Below are positions 7,967 to 16,661 of a DNA stretch of 41,856 nucleotides, piece after piece. The stretch's first letter is position 1, and every line of letters begins with the position of its first letter. The stretch is from Sphingobium ummariense RL-3 (lineage in GTDB: Bacteria; Pseudomonadota; Alphaproteobacteria; Sphingomonadales; Sphingomonadaceae), in assembly GCF_000447205.1 (NCBI RefSeq), contig NZ_AUWY01000106.1:1-41856 (forward strand), written 5' to 3'. The position numbers were made by a program, and so were the translations under genes. A model generated the notes under the pieces. That model was not told the DNA's origin. It made no database searches and saw only the letters and a list, made by a program, of their open reading frames with translations.

Positions 7967-9967
7967 GTGTCCGCCATGATCAAGATCACCCTGCCCGACG
8001 GTTCCGTGCGTGAAGTCGCGCCCGGCACCACTCCGGCAGAGATCGCGGCGGCGATCGGCCCGGGCCTCGCCAAGGCGGCGATCGCGGCACGGGTCGACGG
8101 CGAGCTGCGCGACATCGGCCGGCCGCTGGAACAGGATGCGCGCCTGGCGCTGGTCACGGCGAAGGACGAAGCCGACGCGCTGGAACTGGCGCGCCACGAT
8201 TTCGCCCATGTTCTGGCGGAGGCGGTGCAGGCGCTGTTCCCGGGCACGCAGATCACCTTCGGTCCCGCGACCGAGGACGGCTTCTACTACGACTTCGCCC
8301 CCGCCCCGGAGCGCGGCCCTTTCACCGAGGAGGACCTGCCCGCCATCGAGGAAAAGATGCGGGAGATCATCCGCGCCGACAAGCCGCTGGTGCGCGAGGT
8401 GTGGAGCCGCGAGGACCTGATCGCCCGCTGGCGGGCCGAGGGCGAGAGCTTCAAGGCGCAATGGGCGGCGGAGCTGCCCGGCGACGAGGAACTGACCGTC
8501 TATCGCTCGGGTGGCGACTGGCTCGACATGTGCCGGGGTCCGCACCTCGCCTCCACCGGCAAGCTCGACCCGCAGGCGTTCAAGCTGACCCGCGTGTCGG
8601 GCGCCTATTGGCGCGGCGACCAGAATAACGCGATGCTCAGCCGCATCTACGGCACTGGCTGGCTCAACCGGAAGCAGCTCGAAGCGCACCTTACCATGCT
8701 TGAGGAAGCGGCGAAGCGCGACCACCGTAAGCTGGGCGCGGAGATGGACCTGTTTCACCTCCAGCAGGAAGCGCACGGGTCAGTCTTCTGGCACCCCAAG
8801 GGCTACATCATCTGGCGCGCGCTGGAGGCCTATCTGCGCCGCCGACTGGATGCGGCGGGCTACCAGGAAGTGAAGACGCCGCAGATCATGGACGCGCGGC
8901 AGTGGGAGCAATCCGGCCACTGGGGCAAGTATCGCGAGAACATGTTCGTCATCCCGGACGAGGTGCCGAACACGGAGGACGAAGGCCCGGTCGTGTCGAA
9001 CGACGCGCAGTGGATGGCGCTCAAGCCCATGAACTGCCCGGCCCACGTCCTGATCTTCCGCCAGGGGATCAAGAGCTATCGCGACTTGCCGCTTCGCCTC
9101 GCGGAAATGGGCTGCTGCCATCGCAACGAGCCGCACGGCGCGCTGCATGGGCTGATGCGCGTGCGCCAGTTCACGCAGGACGATGCGCACATCTTCTGCC
9201 GCGAGGACCAGCTGGTGAGCGAGGTCGCGCAGTTCTGCGACCTGCTCGACGTGGTCTACAAGGATCTGGGCTTCGCGGATTATGCGATCAAGCTCGCCCT
9301 TCGCCCGGACAAGCGCTTCGGCTCCGATGAAATGTGGGACTGGTCGGAACAGTCGCTGCGCGACGCGGTGGCGGCGACCGGCCGCGCCACGCCCGAATGG
9401 GGCTGGGAAGAGCTGCCTGGTGAAGGCGCCTTCTATGCGCCCAAGCTGGAATTCCACCTGACCGACGCGATCGGCCGCACCTGGCAGGTGGGCACGATCC
9501 AGACAGACACGGTCCTGCCCGAACGGCTCGACGCGTCCTATGTCGGCGAGGATGGGGATCGGCACCGGCCGGTGATGCTGCACCGCGCGATCCTGGGCAG
9601 CTACGAACGCTTCATCGGCATTCTGATCGAGCATTATGCCGGCCGGTTCCCGCTCTGGCTGGCGCCAGTGCAGGCGGTGGTCGCGACCATCGTGTCGGAC
9701 GCCGACGGCTATGCGCAGCAGGTGGTCGAAAAGCTGCGCACGGCGGGCATCCGCGCCGAAGCGGACGTGCGCAATGAGAAGATCAACTACAAGGTGCGCG
9801 AGCACAGCCTGGCCAAGGTGCCCAATCTGCTGGTCGTCGGCCGGCGCGAGGCGGACGAGGGCACGGTGGCGCTGCGCGAGCTGGGCAAGGAGGGGCAGAG
9901 CGTTCTTTCGGTCGAGGACGTCATCGCCCGTCTTGCAAAAGAGGCGCTGCCACCCGATATGCGGTGA
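7967..9967 (+). CDS. thrS: Threonine-tRNA ligase
   Basis: A 666-residue class II aminoacyl-tRNA synthetase, full length for the family. Domains in order: TGS (about 4-65), the editing/SAD domain with [10 protein letters not shown] (His77, His81) and [13 protein letters not shown], the catalytic core with motif 2-like residues after [12 protein letters not shown] (zinc cysteine) and [12 protein letters not shown], and a C-terminal anticodon-binding domain ([10 protein letters not shown] to the end). It charges tRNA-Thr with threonine and edits Ser-tRNA-Thr. I take the GTG at 7967 as start since AAGGAA lies 6 bases upstream; the ATG at 7976 would be 15 bases away. It is followed by infC, the common thrS-infC order. 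Confidence 0.97.
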   Translation: MSAMIKITLPDGSVREVAPGTTPAEIAAAIGPGLAKAAIAARVDGELRDIGRPLEQDARLALVTAKDEADALELARHDFAHVLAEAVQALFPGTQITFGPATEDGFYYDFAPAPERGPFTEEDLPAIEEKMREIIRADKPLVREVWSREDLIARWRAEGESFKAQWAAELPGDEELTVYRSGGDWLDMCRGPHLASTGKLDPQAFKLTRVSGAYWRGDQNNAMLSRIYGTGWLNRKQLEAHLTMLEEAAKRDHRKLGAEMDLFHLQQEAHGSVFWHPKGYIIWRALEAYLRRRLDAAGYQEVKTPQIMDARQWEQSGHWGKYRENMFVIPDEVPNTEDEGPVVSNDAQWMALKPMNCPAHVLIFRQGIKSYRDLPLRLAEMGCCHRNEPHGALHGLMRVRQFTQDDAHIFCREDQLVSEVAQFCDLLDVVYKDLGFADYAIKLALRPDKRFGSDEMWDWSEQSLRDAVAATGRATPEWGWEELPGEGAFYAPKLEFHLTDAIGRTWQVGTIQTDTVLPERLDASYVGEDGDRHRPVMLHRAILGSYERFIGILIEHYAGRFPLWLAPVQAVVATIVSDADGYAQQVVEKLRTAGIRAEADVRNEKINYKVREHSLAKVPNLLVVGRREADEGTVALRELGKEGQSVLSVEDVIARLAKEALPPDMR

Positions 9968-10069
9968 GGCAGAAATGCCGCACGGGGTTGGCGATTCCGC
10001 ACTAGCGGGGTTGCCGCCCCTTTCGGCTTTGCGCTAAAGGCCGCGAAGAGCCGATGTTCCAACGACCAC

Positions 10070-10085
10070 AGGAGATACTGCTATA
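10070..10085 (+). promoter_or_regulatory. infC ribosome binding site with probable AUA start codon
   Basis: AGGAGA (10070-10075) is a strong Shine-Dalgarno. Seven bases later is ATA (10083-10085), in frame with infC, reading ATA CGT CCC CCG ATG ATG. The first ATG (10095) would be about 19 bases from the Shine-Dalgarno, too far. Non-AUG starts that allow IF3 autoregulation are established for infC in other bacteria (AUU in E. coli). Confidence 0.6.
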
Positions 10086-10628
10086 CGTCCCCCGATGATG
10101 CGCCGCCCGCTGGCGCCGCCGCCGAAGTCCGGCCCCCGGTATAACGAGTTCATCACCGTGCCCAAGGTGCGCGTGATCGACGACGAAGGCGAAAATCTGG
10201 GCGTGATGTTTACGCAGGAGGCGATCGAGCAGGCCGCCGAGATCGGGCTCGACCTGGTCGAGGTGTCGCCCAACGCCGATCCGCCGGTCTGCAAGTTCCT
10301 GGACATCGGCAAGTACAAGTACGAGGCCCAGAAGAAAGCGAATCTTGCCCGCAAGACCCAGAGGACGCAGGAGATCAAGGAGATCAAGATGCGTCCGAAC
10401 ATCGACGATCACGATTACGACACGAAGATGAAGAAGGTCCACGACTTCATCGGCGAGGGCGACAAGGTGAAGATCACCCTGCGTTTCCGTGGTCGCGAGC
10501 TTTCGCACCAGCAGCTCGGCATGCAGTTGCTCCAGCGCGTGGCGGAAAATGTCGGCGAGATCGCCAAGGTGGAGGCCTATCCCCGCATGGAAGGCCGCCA
10601 GATGCTGATGGTGCTCGCGCCGAAATAA
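10083..10628 (+). CDS. infC: Translation initiation factor IF-3
   Basis: IF3 binds the 30S subunit, prevents premature 50S joining and rejects non-cognate start codons. With the AUA start the protein has 181 residues, normal for the family; the first ATG at 10095 gives 177. The N-domain carries [20 protein letters not shown], then [20 protein letters not shown] at the linker, and the C-domain the conserved [16 protein letters not shown] and [17 protein letters not shown] blocks. The arginine- and proline-rich start MRRPLAPPP is usual in alphaproteobacteria. It lies 115 bases after thrS and ends 8 bases before a very stable hairpin. Start at AUA is inferred from the Shine-Dalgarno spacing. Confidence 0.95.
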   Translation: MRPPMMRRPLAPPPKSGPRYNEFITVPKVRVIDDEGENLGVMFTQEAIEQAAEIGLDLVEVSPNADPPVCKFLDIGKYKYEAQKKANLARKTQRTQEIKEIKMRPNIDDHDYDTKMKKVHDFIGEGDKVKITLRFRGRELSHQQLGMQLLQRVAENVGEIAKVEAYPRMEGRQMLMVLAPK

Positions 10629-10636
10629 GCACGAAG

Positions 10637-10694
10637 CCTGCACGATACAGAAAGGGCGGCGCCGCAAGGTGCCGCCCTTTCTGTATCGTGCAGG
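10637..10694. terminator. Long perfect bidirectional terminator hairpin, infC / GH3
   Basis: Bases 10637-10660 and 10671-10694 are perfectly complementary (24 bp). The loop GCCGCAAGGT can pair further as GCC/GGT around a GCAA tetraloop, a GNRA type. The core AAAGGGCGGC...GCCGCCCTTT is a classic two-way intrinsic terminator, and the outer 13 bp extend it. It lies between convergent infC and the GH3 gene. Confidence 0.85.
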
Positions 10695-10716
10695 AATGAT
10701 TCCGGCCGAATCTTGC

Positions 10717-12987
10717 CTACCCCTTGCCGGCCTCGGCATACAGGGTGAACTGCGCCTTCAGGCCGCCTTCCGATGCCTGTCCTACCCACAGGTCGAACAC
10801 GCCAGGTTCCACGATCCGCTGGTTGCCAGCGCCGACGAACTGCAGGTCGGTGCGCGACAGGGAAAAGCGGACGGTCCTGCTCTCGCCCGGCGCCAACGTG
10901 ATTCGCTCGATGCGCTTGAGCTCGCGGATCGGGCGGGTGCGGCTCGCGACCCTGTCCCTGATATAGAGCTGCACCACTTCGCTGCCCTTGCGCTTGCCCT
11001 TGTTGGTAAGGCGCACTGTCACCTCGATCGCCGAGTCCCAGCGCAGCGCGGTGTCGGACAGCTTCAGCTGGTCCAGCGCGAAGTCGGTGTAGGACAGGCC
11101 ATGGCCAAAGGGGAATCGCGCACTGTTGTCGGTGGTGGCATAGCGGGCGCGATATTCCGTCGCGCCATTGCCGACCGTGGGCCGCCCGGTCGACTTGCGG
11201 TCGTAGAAGAAGGGCTCCTGCCCGCTTTCCCAAGGGAAGCTGACGGGCAGCTTGGCGGAGGGATCGGCTGTGCCGAAGAGGATGTCGGCGATGGCGTGCC
11301 CCGCCTCGCTCCCCAGGAACCATGTGGCGAGGATCGCGCTGGCGTTCGCGACGCCCTCGTGCAGTGCCAGCGCGCGGCCATGGCGCAGCAAGACGACGAC
11401 CGGCTTGCCGGCCGCCGCGACGGCGTCGGCCAGCGCCTGCTGCGCCGCGGGAATCTCGATCACGGTGCGCGATTGGGCCTCGCCTGACATATCCTGCGAC
11501 TCGCCGATGGCCAGCAGCACGATATCCGCCTCCTTCGCGGCTGCGACCGCCCGAGCGATGCCGCCGTCGATCGGCCGCGCGATGTCGCACCCCTTTTCCA
11601 CCGTCAACAGGGCCGGATCGGGCAGCGCGGCGCGCAGGCCGGTCGCGATATCGATGCCCTTGTCCGGGTCGCCATAGAAGGCCCAGGGCCCATAGAGATT
11701 GGCGCGGTCCTCGCCAAAGGGGCCGATCAGGGCGATCTTCTGCCGTTTGCCAGGGTCGATCGGCAGTACGCCGTCATTCTGGAGCAGGACGACCGACCGC
11801 GTCGCCGCCTCGCGCGCCAGCGCCCGGTGCGCGGGGGTGGCGATACGGCTCTTCTCCGCTTCCTCGTCCAGAGAGCGCCAGGGATTGTCGAACAGGCCCA
11901 GCGCCGTCTTCACATAGAGGATGCGACGCACCGCGACATCGAGAGTCCCCATCGGCACCGCGCCACTCTTCACCAGATCGGGGATATATTTGATGTAGAG
12001 ACCGCTCTGCATCGACATGTCGACGCCGGCCAGCACCGCCAGACGCGCAGCGTCCCGCTCGTCCTGGGCATAGCCATGGGCGATCAGTTCTTCGTCGGCG
12101 GTATAGTCCGAAAAGACGAAGCCGCGGAACTGCATCTCGCCGCGCAGCAGGTTGGTCAGGAGGTCGCGGTCGGCAGTGGCGGGAACGCCGTTGATCTCGC
12201 TGAAGGCCGCCATGGTGGTGAGCGCGCCGGCGGCGAAGGCTGCGCCGAAGGGAGGCAGATGTGTTTCACGCAGCGTCTCGTCGGAAATGTCGACGCTGCC
12301 ATATTCCAGCCCGGCGGCAACCGCGCCATAGGCGGCGAAATGCTTGGGACAGGCGAGCAGGCTATCGTCGCGGCGCAAATCACGTCCCTGGAAGCCGCGC
12401 ACGCGCGCGGCGGCAAACAGGCTGCCCAAGGTGACGTCCTCGCCTGCGCCCTCCACCACGCGCCCCCAGCGCTGATCGCGCGCCACATCCACCATCGGCG
12501 CGAAGGTGAGGTGGAGGCCCGCCGCCGTCGCCTCCAGCGCCTGCACCCGCGCGGTGCGCTCGGCGAGTCGGGGGTCGAAACTCGCCGCTTCGGCAAGTGG
12601 CACGGGGAAGATCGTCTTGAGGCCGTGGATCACGTCGCCCGCAAACAGCAGCGGAATGCCGAGGCGACTGTCCTTGACCGCAATCTCCTGCGCGCGGCGC
12701 GCGCCGGCGACGCCGATGCCGTTGAACAGGCAACCGACCCGGCCCTTTCGGATTTCCTCCGCCAGGCGCTTCTCGTCCTGGATGCCCACCTGCGGATTGG
12801 GCGGGTTGAAGGGGCGGAAGCTGTCGGCAAGGCAAGTCATCTGCCCCGCCTTCTCCTCCAGCGTCATACGGCCGATCAGTTGATCGACGCGCGTCACCTC
12901 GTCCGCTGCAAAAGCGCGGCGGGGGAGAGGGAGGGAAAGAAAGCCGGCAAAGGCTGCGGTCAGAACGGCGCGGCGGTCGAAGGTCAT
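10717..12987 (-). CDS. Exported GH3 beta-glucosidase
   Basis: A 756-residue glycoside hydrolase of family 3, BglX-like in length. The N-terminal signal (1-28, with FDRRAVLTAAF and an AFA cleavage end) has a twin arginine, so Tat export is possible. The catalytic (alpha/beta) barrel shows FAPMVDVARDQRWGR (162-176), CPKHFAAYG (213-221) and the nucleophile Asp294 in GFVFSDYTADEE. The second domain has the SVVLLQNDGVLPI block, followed by a C-terminal fibronectin III-like domain. It should release glucose (or xylose) from beta-linked oligosaccharides in the periplasm. It is divergent from a GFOR-like oxidoreductase and a gluconolactonase-like protein, which could consume that glucose. Confidence 0.93.
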   Translation of the reverse strand: MTFDRRAVLTAAFAGFLSLPLPRRAFAADEVTRVDQLIGRMTLEEKAGQMTCLADSFRPFNPPNPQVGIQDEKRLAEEIRKGRVGCLFNGIGVAGARRAQEIAVKDSRLGIPLLFAGDVIHGLKTIFPVPLAEAASFDPRLAERTARVQALEATAAGLHLTFAPMVDVARDQRWGRVVEGAGEDVTLGSLFAAARVRGFQGRDLRRDDSLLACPKHFAAYGAVAAGLEYGSVDISDETLRETHLPPFGAAFAAGALTTMAAFSEINGVPATADRDLLTNLLRGEMQFRGFVFSDYTADEELIAHGYAQDERDAARLAVLAGVDMSMQSGLYIKYIPDLVKSGAVPMGTLDVAVRRILYVKTALGLFDNPWRSLDEEAEKSRIATPAHRALAREAATRSVVLLQNDGVLPIDPGKRQKIALIGPFGEDRANLYGPWAFYGDPDKGIDIATGLRAALPDPALLTVEKGCDIARPIDGGIARAVAAAKEADIVLLAIGESQDMSGEAQSRTVIEIPAAQQALADAVAAAGKPVVVLLRHGRALALHEGVANASAILATWFLGSEAGHAIADILFGTADPSAKLPVSFPWESGQEPFFYDRKSTGRPTVGNGATEYRARYATTDNSARFPFGHGLSYTDFALDQLKLSDTALRWDSAIEVTVRLTNKGKRKGSEVVQLYIRDRVASRTRPIRELKRIERITLAPGESRTVRFSLSRTDLQFVGAGNQRIVEPGVFDLWVGQASEGGLKAQFTLYAEAGKG

Positions 12988-13139
12988 CGGGCGATGGGTA
13001 GCAGGGATAGCATGAACGAGAGTTATCCGGGAAACGCCCCGTCATGGATAATGTTGCGGAGACGACCCAGGGGAGTGGGCGAACGTCTTTGTATGAGTTA
13101 TCATCCCCTTGAGACACAGGCTCGGCAAAGGAGAAGAGG

Positions 13140-14249
13140 ATGACGGAACTGGGCGCAATCACCCGGCGCGACGTGGTGGGCGGAATCGGCATGGGCCTGG
13201 CGGCGGCCAGCATGCCCGCGCTGGCAGCGACGCCGGGACGCAAGATCGGTTATGCGATCGTCGGCCTCGGTTCCTATGCGACGCGGCAGATCATGCCCAA
13301 TTTCGTGGGCTGCGAACATTCGCGCATCGTCGCGCTGGTCAGCGGCACGCCCGCCAAGCTGGAACAATATGGCGCGCAATATGGCGTGCCCAAGACGCAC
13401 TGGTACAATTACGGCAATTTCGACCGCATTCGCGACAATCCGGACATCGACGCGGTCTACATCATCCTGCCCAACAGCATGCATGCCGAATATACGGTCC
13501 GCGCGGCGCAGGCGGGCAAGCATGTGATGTGCGAGAAGCCGATGGCGATATCGGTCGCGGAATGCGAGACGATGATCGCCGCCTGCCGGAAGGCGGGCAA
13601 GAAGCTGATGATCGGCTATCGTTCCCGCTTCGAGCAGTATAACCGCCTCGCCATCGAGCTGGCGCGGGGCGGCCATGTCGGGCCGACGCAGATCATCACC
13701 GCCGAGCACGGCTTCTACGCGCGGCCGAACCAGTGGCGGCTGGACAGGCCGCTGTCGGGCGGCGGGTCGCTGATGGACATCGGCATCTACAGCCTCAACG
13801 CCACGCGCTACCTGACCGGGGAGGAGCCGGTGGAGGTGGTCGCGAGCGAATCGACCGACAAGTCCGATCCGCGCTTCGCCACGGTGGAGGACCGCATCAA
13901 CTTCCTGCTGCGCTTCCCCTCCGGCGTCGCGGCGACCTGCGTGTCGAGCTACAGCTCCGCGCACAACAGCTATCGCGTGATCGGCACGCAGGGCTACATC
14001 GATATGGAGCCGGCAACCCCCTATGAAGGGCACAGCATGCGCATCCGCAAGGACGGGCAGGTGACCCAGCGCACCTTGCCCCCGGCGGCCAAGACCCAAT
14101 GGGCCGGGCAGCTCGATCATCTGTCCGAGGCGATCCTGAACGGCACGGACGTGATCGTGCCCGGCGAGGAAGGCCTGGCCGACATGCGCGTGATCGAGGC
14201 GATCTATCGTTCCGCGCGAGAGGGCCGCGCCGTCAAGGTGCAGGCATGA
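13140..14249 (+). CDS. Periplasmic GFOR-like Gfo/Idh oxidoreductase with Tat signal
   Basis: A 369-residue protein with a Tat-type leader (TRRDVVGGIGMGLAAASMPA, residues 8-27). The mature part resembles Zymomonas mobilis glucose-fructose oxidoreductase closely: YAIVGLGSYA (Rossmann), AVYIILPNSMHAE, CEKPMA with the catalytic lysine, and GGGSLMDIGIYSLNATRYLTGEEP with the Asp/Tyr pair. The known enzyme keeps NADP bound and oxidises glucose to gluconolactone while reducing fructose to sorbitol in the periplasm. The start ATG at 13140 follows AAAGGAGAAG. Its stop overlaps the start of the gluconolactonase-like gene, so the lactone would be passed on. Whether the acceptor is fructose is unknown. 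Confidence 0.88.
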   Translation: MTELGAITRRDVVGGIGMGLAAASMPALAATPGRKIGYAIVGLGSYATRQIMPNFVGCEHSRIVALVSGTPAKLEQYGAQYGVPKTHWYNYGNFDRIRDNPDIDAVYIILPNSMHAEYTVRAAQAGKHVMCEKPMAISVAECETMIAACRKAGKKLMIGYRSRFEQYNRLAIELARGGHVGPTQIITAEHGFYARPNQWRLDRPLSGGGSLMDIGIYSLNATRYLTGEEPVEVVASESTDKSDPRFATVEDRINFLLRFPSGVAATCVSSYSSAHNSYRVIGTQGYIDMEPATPYEGHSMRIRKDGQVTQRTLPPAAKTQWAGQLDHLSEAILNGTDVIVPGEEGLADMRVIEAIYRSAREGRAVKVQA

Positions 14250-15268
14250 GCGGTGCGCATGCCGCACGGCGGGAGGTGCTGATCGGCGTGGGCGCAATGG
14301 CGCTGGCGGGCTCTCGCGCCTTCGCGCAGCCGGTCGCCATCCCGGCGGGGGTCACGCGGATCGATCCGGCGCTCGATCGCATCCTCGATCCGGCGGCGCA
14401 AGTGGAGGTGCTCTCGCGCGGCTATGGCTGGGCGGAGGGGCCGGTATGGGTGCCGCAGGAGGGCGGCTATCTGCTGTTCTCCGATCCGCGCGCCAACATC
14501 GTTCACCGCTGGGACGAAAAGGGCGGCGCGCGGCCTTTCCTCCAGCCATCGGGGCTGCAGGGGCCAGTGCCGGAGGGCGTCCGCGAGGCGGGTGCGAACG
14601 GGATGCGGCTCGATTCATCGGGACGGCTGGTGATCGCGGACAGCGGGACGCGGGCGATCGTGCAGATCGACTTGCGCACCAAGAAACGAACCATCCTGGC
14701 CGACCGGTTCGAGGGCAAGCGCTTCAACAGCCCCAACGACCTGGTGCTGGCGGCGGACGGCGCGATCTATTTCACCGACCCGCCCTATGGCCTGACGGCG
14801 GGGGACACTTCGCCTCTGCGGGAACTCGACTTCAACGGCGTCTTCCGCCTCGCGCCAGACAGCACGGTAAGCGTGATCGACCGCAGCCACTCCCGCCCCA
14901 ACGGCATCGCTCTCTCACCGGACGGGCGCACGCTCTACCTGGCGCTGAGCGACCTCAAACAGCCGCATGTGCTGGCCTATGCGCTGGGTGCGAAGGGCAT
15001 GCCCACCGACATGCGCGTCTTCCGCGACATGGCGGCGCAGCGCGACCAGCACCTGCCGGGCCAGCCCGACGGCATCAAGACCGATGCGATGGGGCATGTC
15101 TTTGCAGCCGGTCCCGGCGGCATCCATGTCTGCTCCCCGGAGGGCACGCTGCTTGGCATCGTCGCCACCGGCAAGCCGATCGCCAATTGCTGCATCGGCA
15201 ATGGCGGCAAGACGCTGTTCCTGACCTCGTCCGACATGCTGTGCCGGGTCGCGCTCAGAGGCGGTTGA
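14246..15268 (+). CDS. Exported SMP-30/gluconolactonase-family hydrolase
   Basis: A 340-residue six-bladed beta-propeller of the SMP-30/gluconolaconase/LRE family. Residues 8-29 form a leader with ARREVLIGVGAMALAG and an AFA end, a probable Tat signal. The metal-site blocks are visible: YGWAEGPVWVPQEG (entry Glu), GANGMRLDSSGRLVIADSGTRAI, FNSPNDLVLAADGAIYFTDPPYG (Asn-Asp), HSRPNGIALSPDGRTLYLA and GQPDGIKTDAMGHVF. It should open glucono-1,5-lactone to gluconate. The ATG at 14246 overlaps the TGA of the GFOR-like gene (ATGA), implying translational coupling and a joint pathway. Confidence 0.9.
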   Translation: MSGAHAARREVLIGVGAMALAGSRAFAQPVAIPAGVTRIDPALDRILDPAAQVEVLSRGYGWAEGPVWVPQEGGYLLFSDPRANIVHRWDEKGGARPFLQPSGLQGPVPEGVREAGANGMRLDSSGRLVIADSGTRAIVQIDLRTKKRTILADRFEGKRFNSPNDLVLAADGAIYFTDPPYGLTAGDTSPLRELDFNGVFRLAPDSTVSVIDRSHSRPNGIALSPDGRTLYLALSDLKQPHVLAYALGAKGMPTDMRVFRDMAAQRDQHLPGQPDGIKTDAMGHVFAAGPGGIHVCSPEGTLLGIVATGKPIANCCIGNGGKTLFLTSSDMLCRVALRGG

Positions 15269-15305
15269 GGGCACATCCGCGACCCGGGACGGAAAACCGA
15301 TGGAA

Positions 15306-15330
15306 GGAACGATCGCCGTTCTGCGCCGTT
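15306..15330 (+). promoter_or_regulatory. GGAAC-N16-CGTT promoter, general-stress (EcfG) type
   Basis: GGAAC (15306-15310), 16 bases, CGTT (15327-15330) matches the consensus of the alphaproteobacterial general-stress sigma factor EcfG. It lies 42 bases upstream of the lyase-like start codon, giving a leader of about 35 bases. The GGAACGA/TCGTTCC words also form an inverted repeat, so an RNA hairpin is the alternative reading. Confidence 0.5.
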
Positions 15331-15372
15331 CGTTCCGCGAAGCGAGTTTCGAACCTGCTAAGGAGACGGCGG

Positions 15373-16386
15373 ATGACGGACTGGAAGGTACGGATCAGGA
15401 ATTGCGCGATCGGCATGCCGGCCATGGCGGCGTGCCTCTTCGCCGTCCCGTCCTTCGCGCAGGCCGCCAATCCAGGCTGCCCCACCGCCGCGCCGCCAGT
15501 GACGGTCATCCAGGCCAATGCCTTCTACAAGAAGGGGACCGTAGAGCGCGATGGGGCGCTCTTCGAGAAGAACCGCGCGGGGCTGAAGCCCATCTTCGAT
15601 TTCCAGAATGCCATCGCCCGAAATTCGGACGCCTTTGTGATGCAGGGATCGAAAGCGGCGAAGGCTTGCGCCGACGCGTTGATGCTGGGGTGGGCGAAGC
15701 GCAATGCCCTGACCGGTTTTGGGGCCGGGATCAGGCAGCGCGACTACCAATCCCATTTTGTGCAGCACTGGACCGCCGCCAGCCTCGGCCTCGCGAGGAT
15801 CAAGCTTGGTCCGCTCGCCTCAAGCGCCGACGATCGGATCGTCCGGGAATGGCTGAAGCGGCTCGCCCTGAGCGTCCGCGACTTTCATACCCGGGTGACG
15901 AACCGCAACAACATGTTTGACTGGGCAGTCCTGACAGTAGGATCGATCGGATATGCGACCCGGGATCGCGCTCTCGTCGCCGACGCCGACAGCATGTTCC
16001 AGCTTGCCCTGAACCAGATTCAGGACAAGGGATTCCTGCCGCTGGAAATGAAAAGGGGTCGCCGTGCCGCTTCGTATCACGCGTTTGCTGCCCAGCCGCT
16101 CGCCCTTTACCAGCTCATCCGGACGCAATGCGGAGGGAACCGGGCGCAGCAGGCTAAGCTGACCAGCCTGATCAACCTCGTCCGAACCCTGCAAACCGAT
16201 CCGAACAGCATCCAGTCCCAGGCCAATGTGGCTCAGAGCCCGATCGGAAAACAACCCTGGCTCAACGTCTGGGATTCGGTCAACGGCCGAGCGTCGCGCG
16301 AGCAGCCGTCCAGTTCGCGCTACATAGCGGGAAATTCGCAGTCGCTGGCGAAGGCGCTTTCCGGCAGGTGCCCGGCCATATCCTGA
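15373..16386 (+). CDS. Exported alginate-lyase-family protein with altered active site
   Basis: A 337-residue protein with a signal peptide (about 1-30, ending SFAQA). The helical barrel resembles AlgL-type (PL5) lyases: RVTNRNNMFDWAV (174-186) aligns with the AlgL NNHRYW block and KRGRRAASYHAFAAQPLAL (227-245) with its RG...YH block holding the catalytic tyrosine (Tyr235). The active-site histidine after Asn-Asn is methionine here (Met181), so classic mannuronate lysis may be changed or lost. AAGGAG lies 7 bases before the ATG. The ATG is preceded by a stress-type promoter. Likely periplasmic, acting on an uronate-containing exopolysaccharide; substrate unknown. Confidence 0.72.
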   Translation: MTDWKVRIRNCAIGMPAMAACLFAVPSFAQAANPGCPTAAPPVTVIQANAFYKKGTVERDGALFEKNRAGLKPIFDFQNAIARNSDAFVMQGSKAAKACADALMLGWAKRNALTGFGAGIRQRDYQSHFVQHWTAASLGLARIKLGPLASSADDRIVREWLKRLALSVRDFHTRVTNRNNMFDWAVLTVGSIGYATRDRALVADADSMFQLALNQIQDKGFLPLEMKRGRRAASYHAFAAQPLALYQLIRTQCGGNRAQQAKLTSLINLVRTLQTDPNSIQSQANVAQSPIGKQPWLNVWDSVNGRASREQPSSSRYIAGNSQSLAKALSGRCPAIS

Positions 16387-16474
16387 CCCGTGTCCGACCA
16401 TGGGAGGTGGGGGATGGGCGTACCACGGCCGTCCAGTTCATTTTGGACTGCATGACGGAAATAGCGAAGGGCAG

Positions 16475-16561
16475 TGGTGGACAGGGCTGGATTCGAACCA
16501 GCGTACGGGAAACCCGGGCAGATTTACAGTCTGCTGCCTTTAACCACTCGGCCACCTGTCC
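16475..16561 (-). tRNA. tRNA-Tyr (GUA anticodon), CCA encoded
   Basis: On the minus strand a class II tRNA: perfect 7-bp acceptor stem (GGACAGG with CCTGTCC), discriminator A and encoded CCA (16475-16477). The anticodon loop CTGTAAA gives GUA within the stem CAGA/TCTG, a long variable arm follows, and the T arm reads GGTTCGAATCC. The length is 84 bases without CCA. It is divergent from rlmB. Confidence 0.97.
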
Positions 16562-16661
16562 AGTCGCCTGACCGGCAAAGGCGATCGCCCGTCCGGCTGG
16601 AGGGCGCTCAATGGCGAAAGGAGGCTTGCCTGTCAATGGTCCGATGTGAAAAGAGCGGGGG

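Noticed and set aside
10000..10040. Terminator between thrS and infC
   Set aside because: Only a 4-bp GGGG/CCCC pairing was found, and infC follows closely.
14446..15372. 5' extension of the lyase-like frame
   Set aside because: It runs through the gluconolactonase-like gene in another frame; the start at 15373 has a good ribosome site and a signal peptide.
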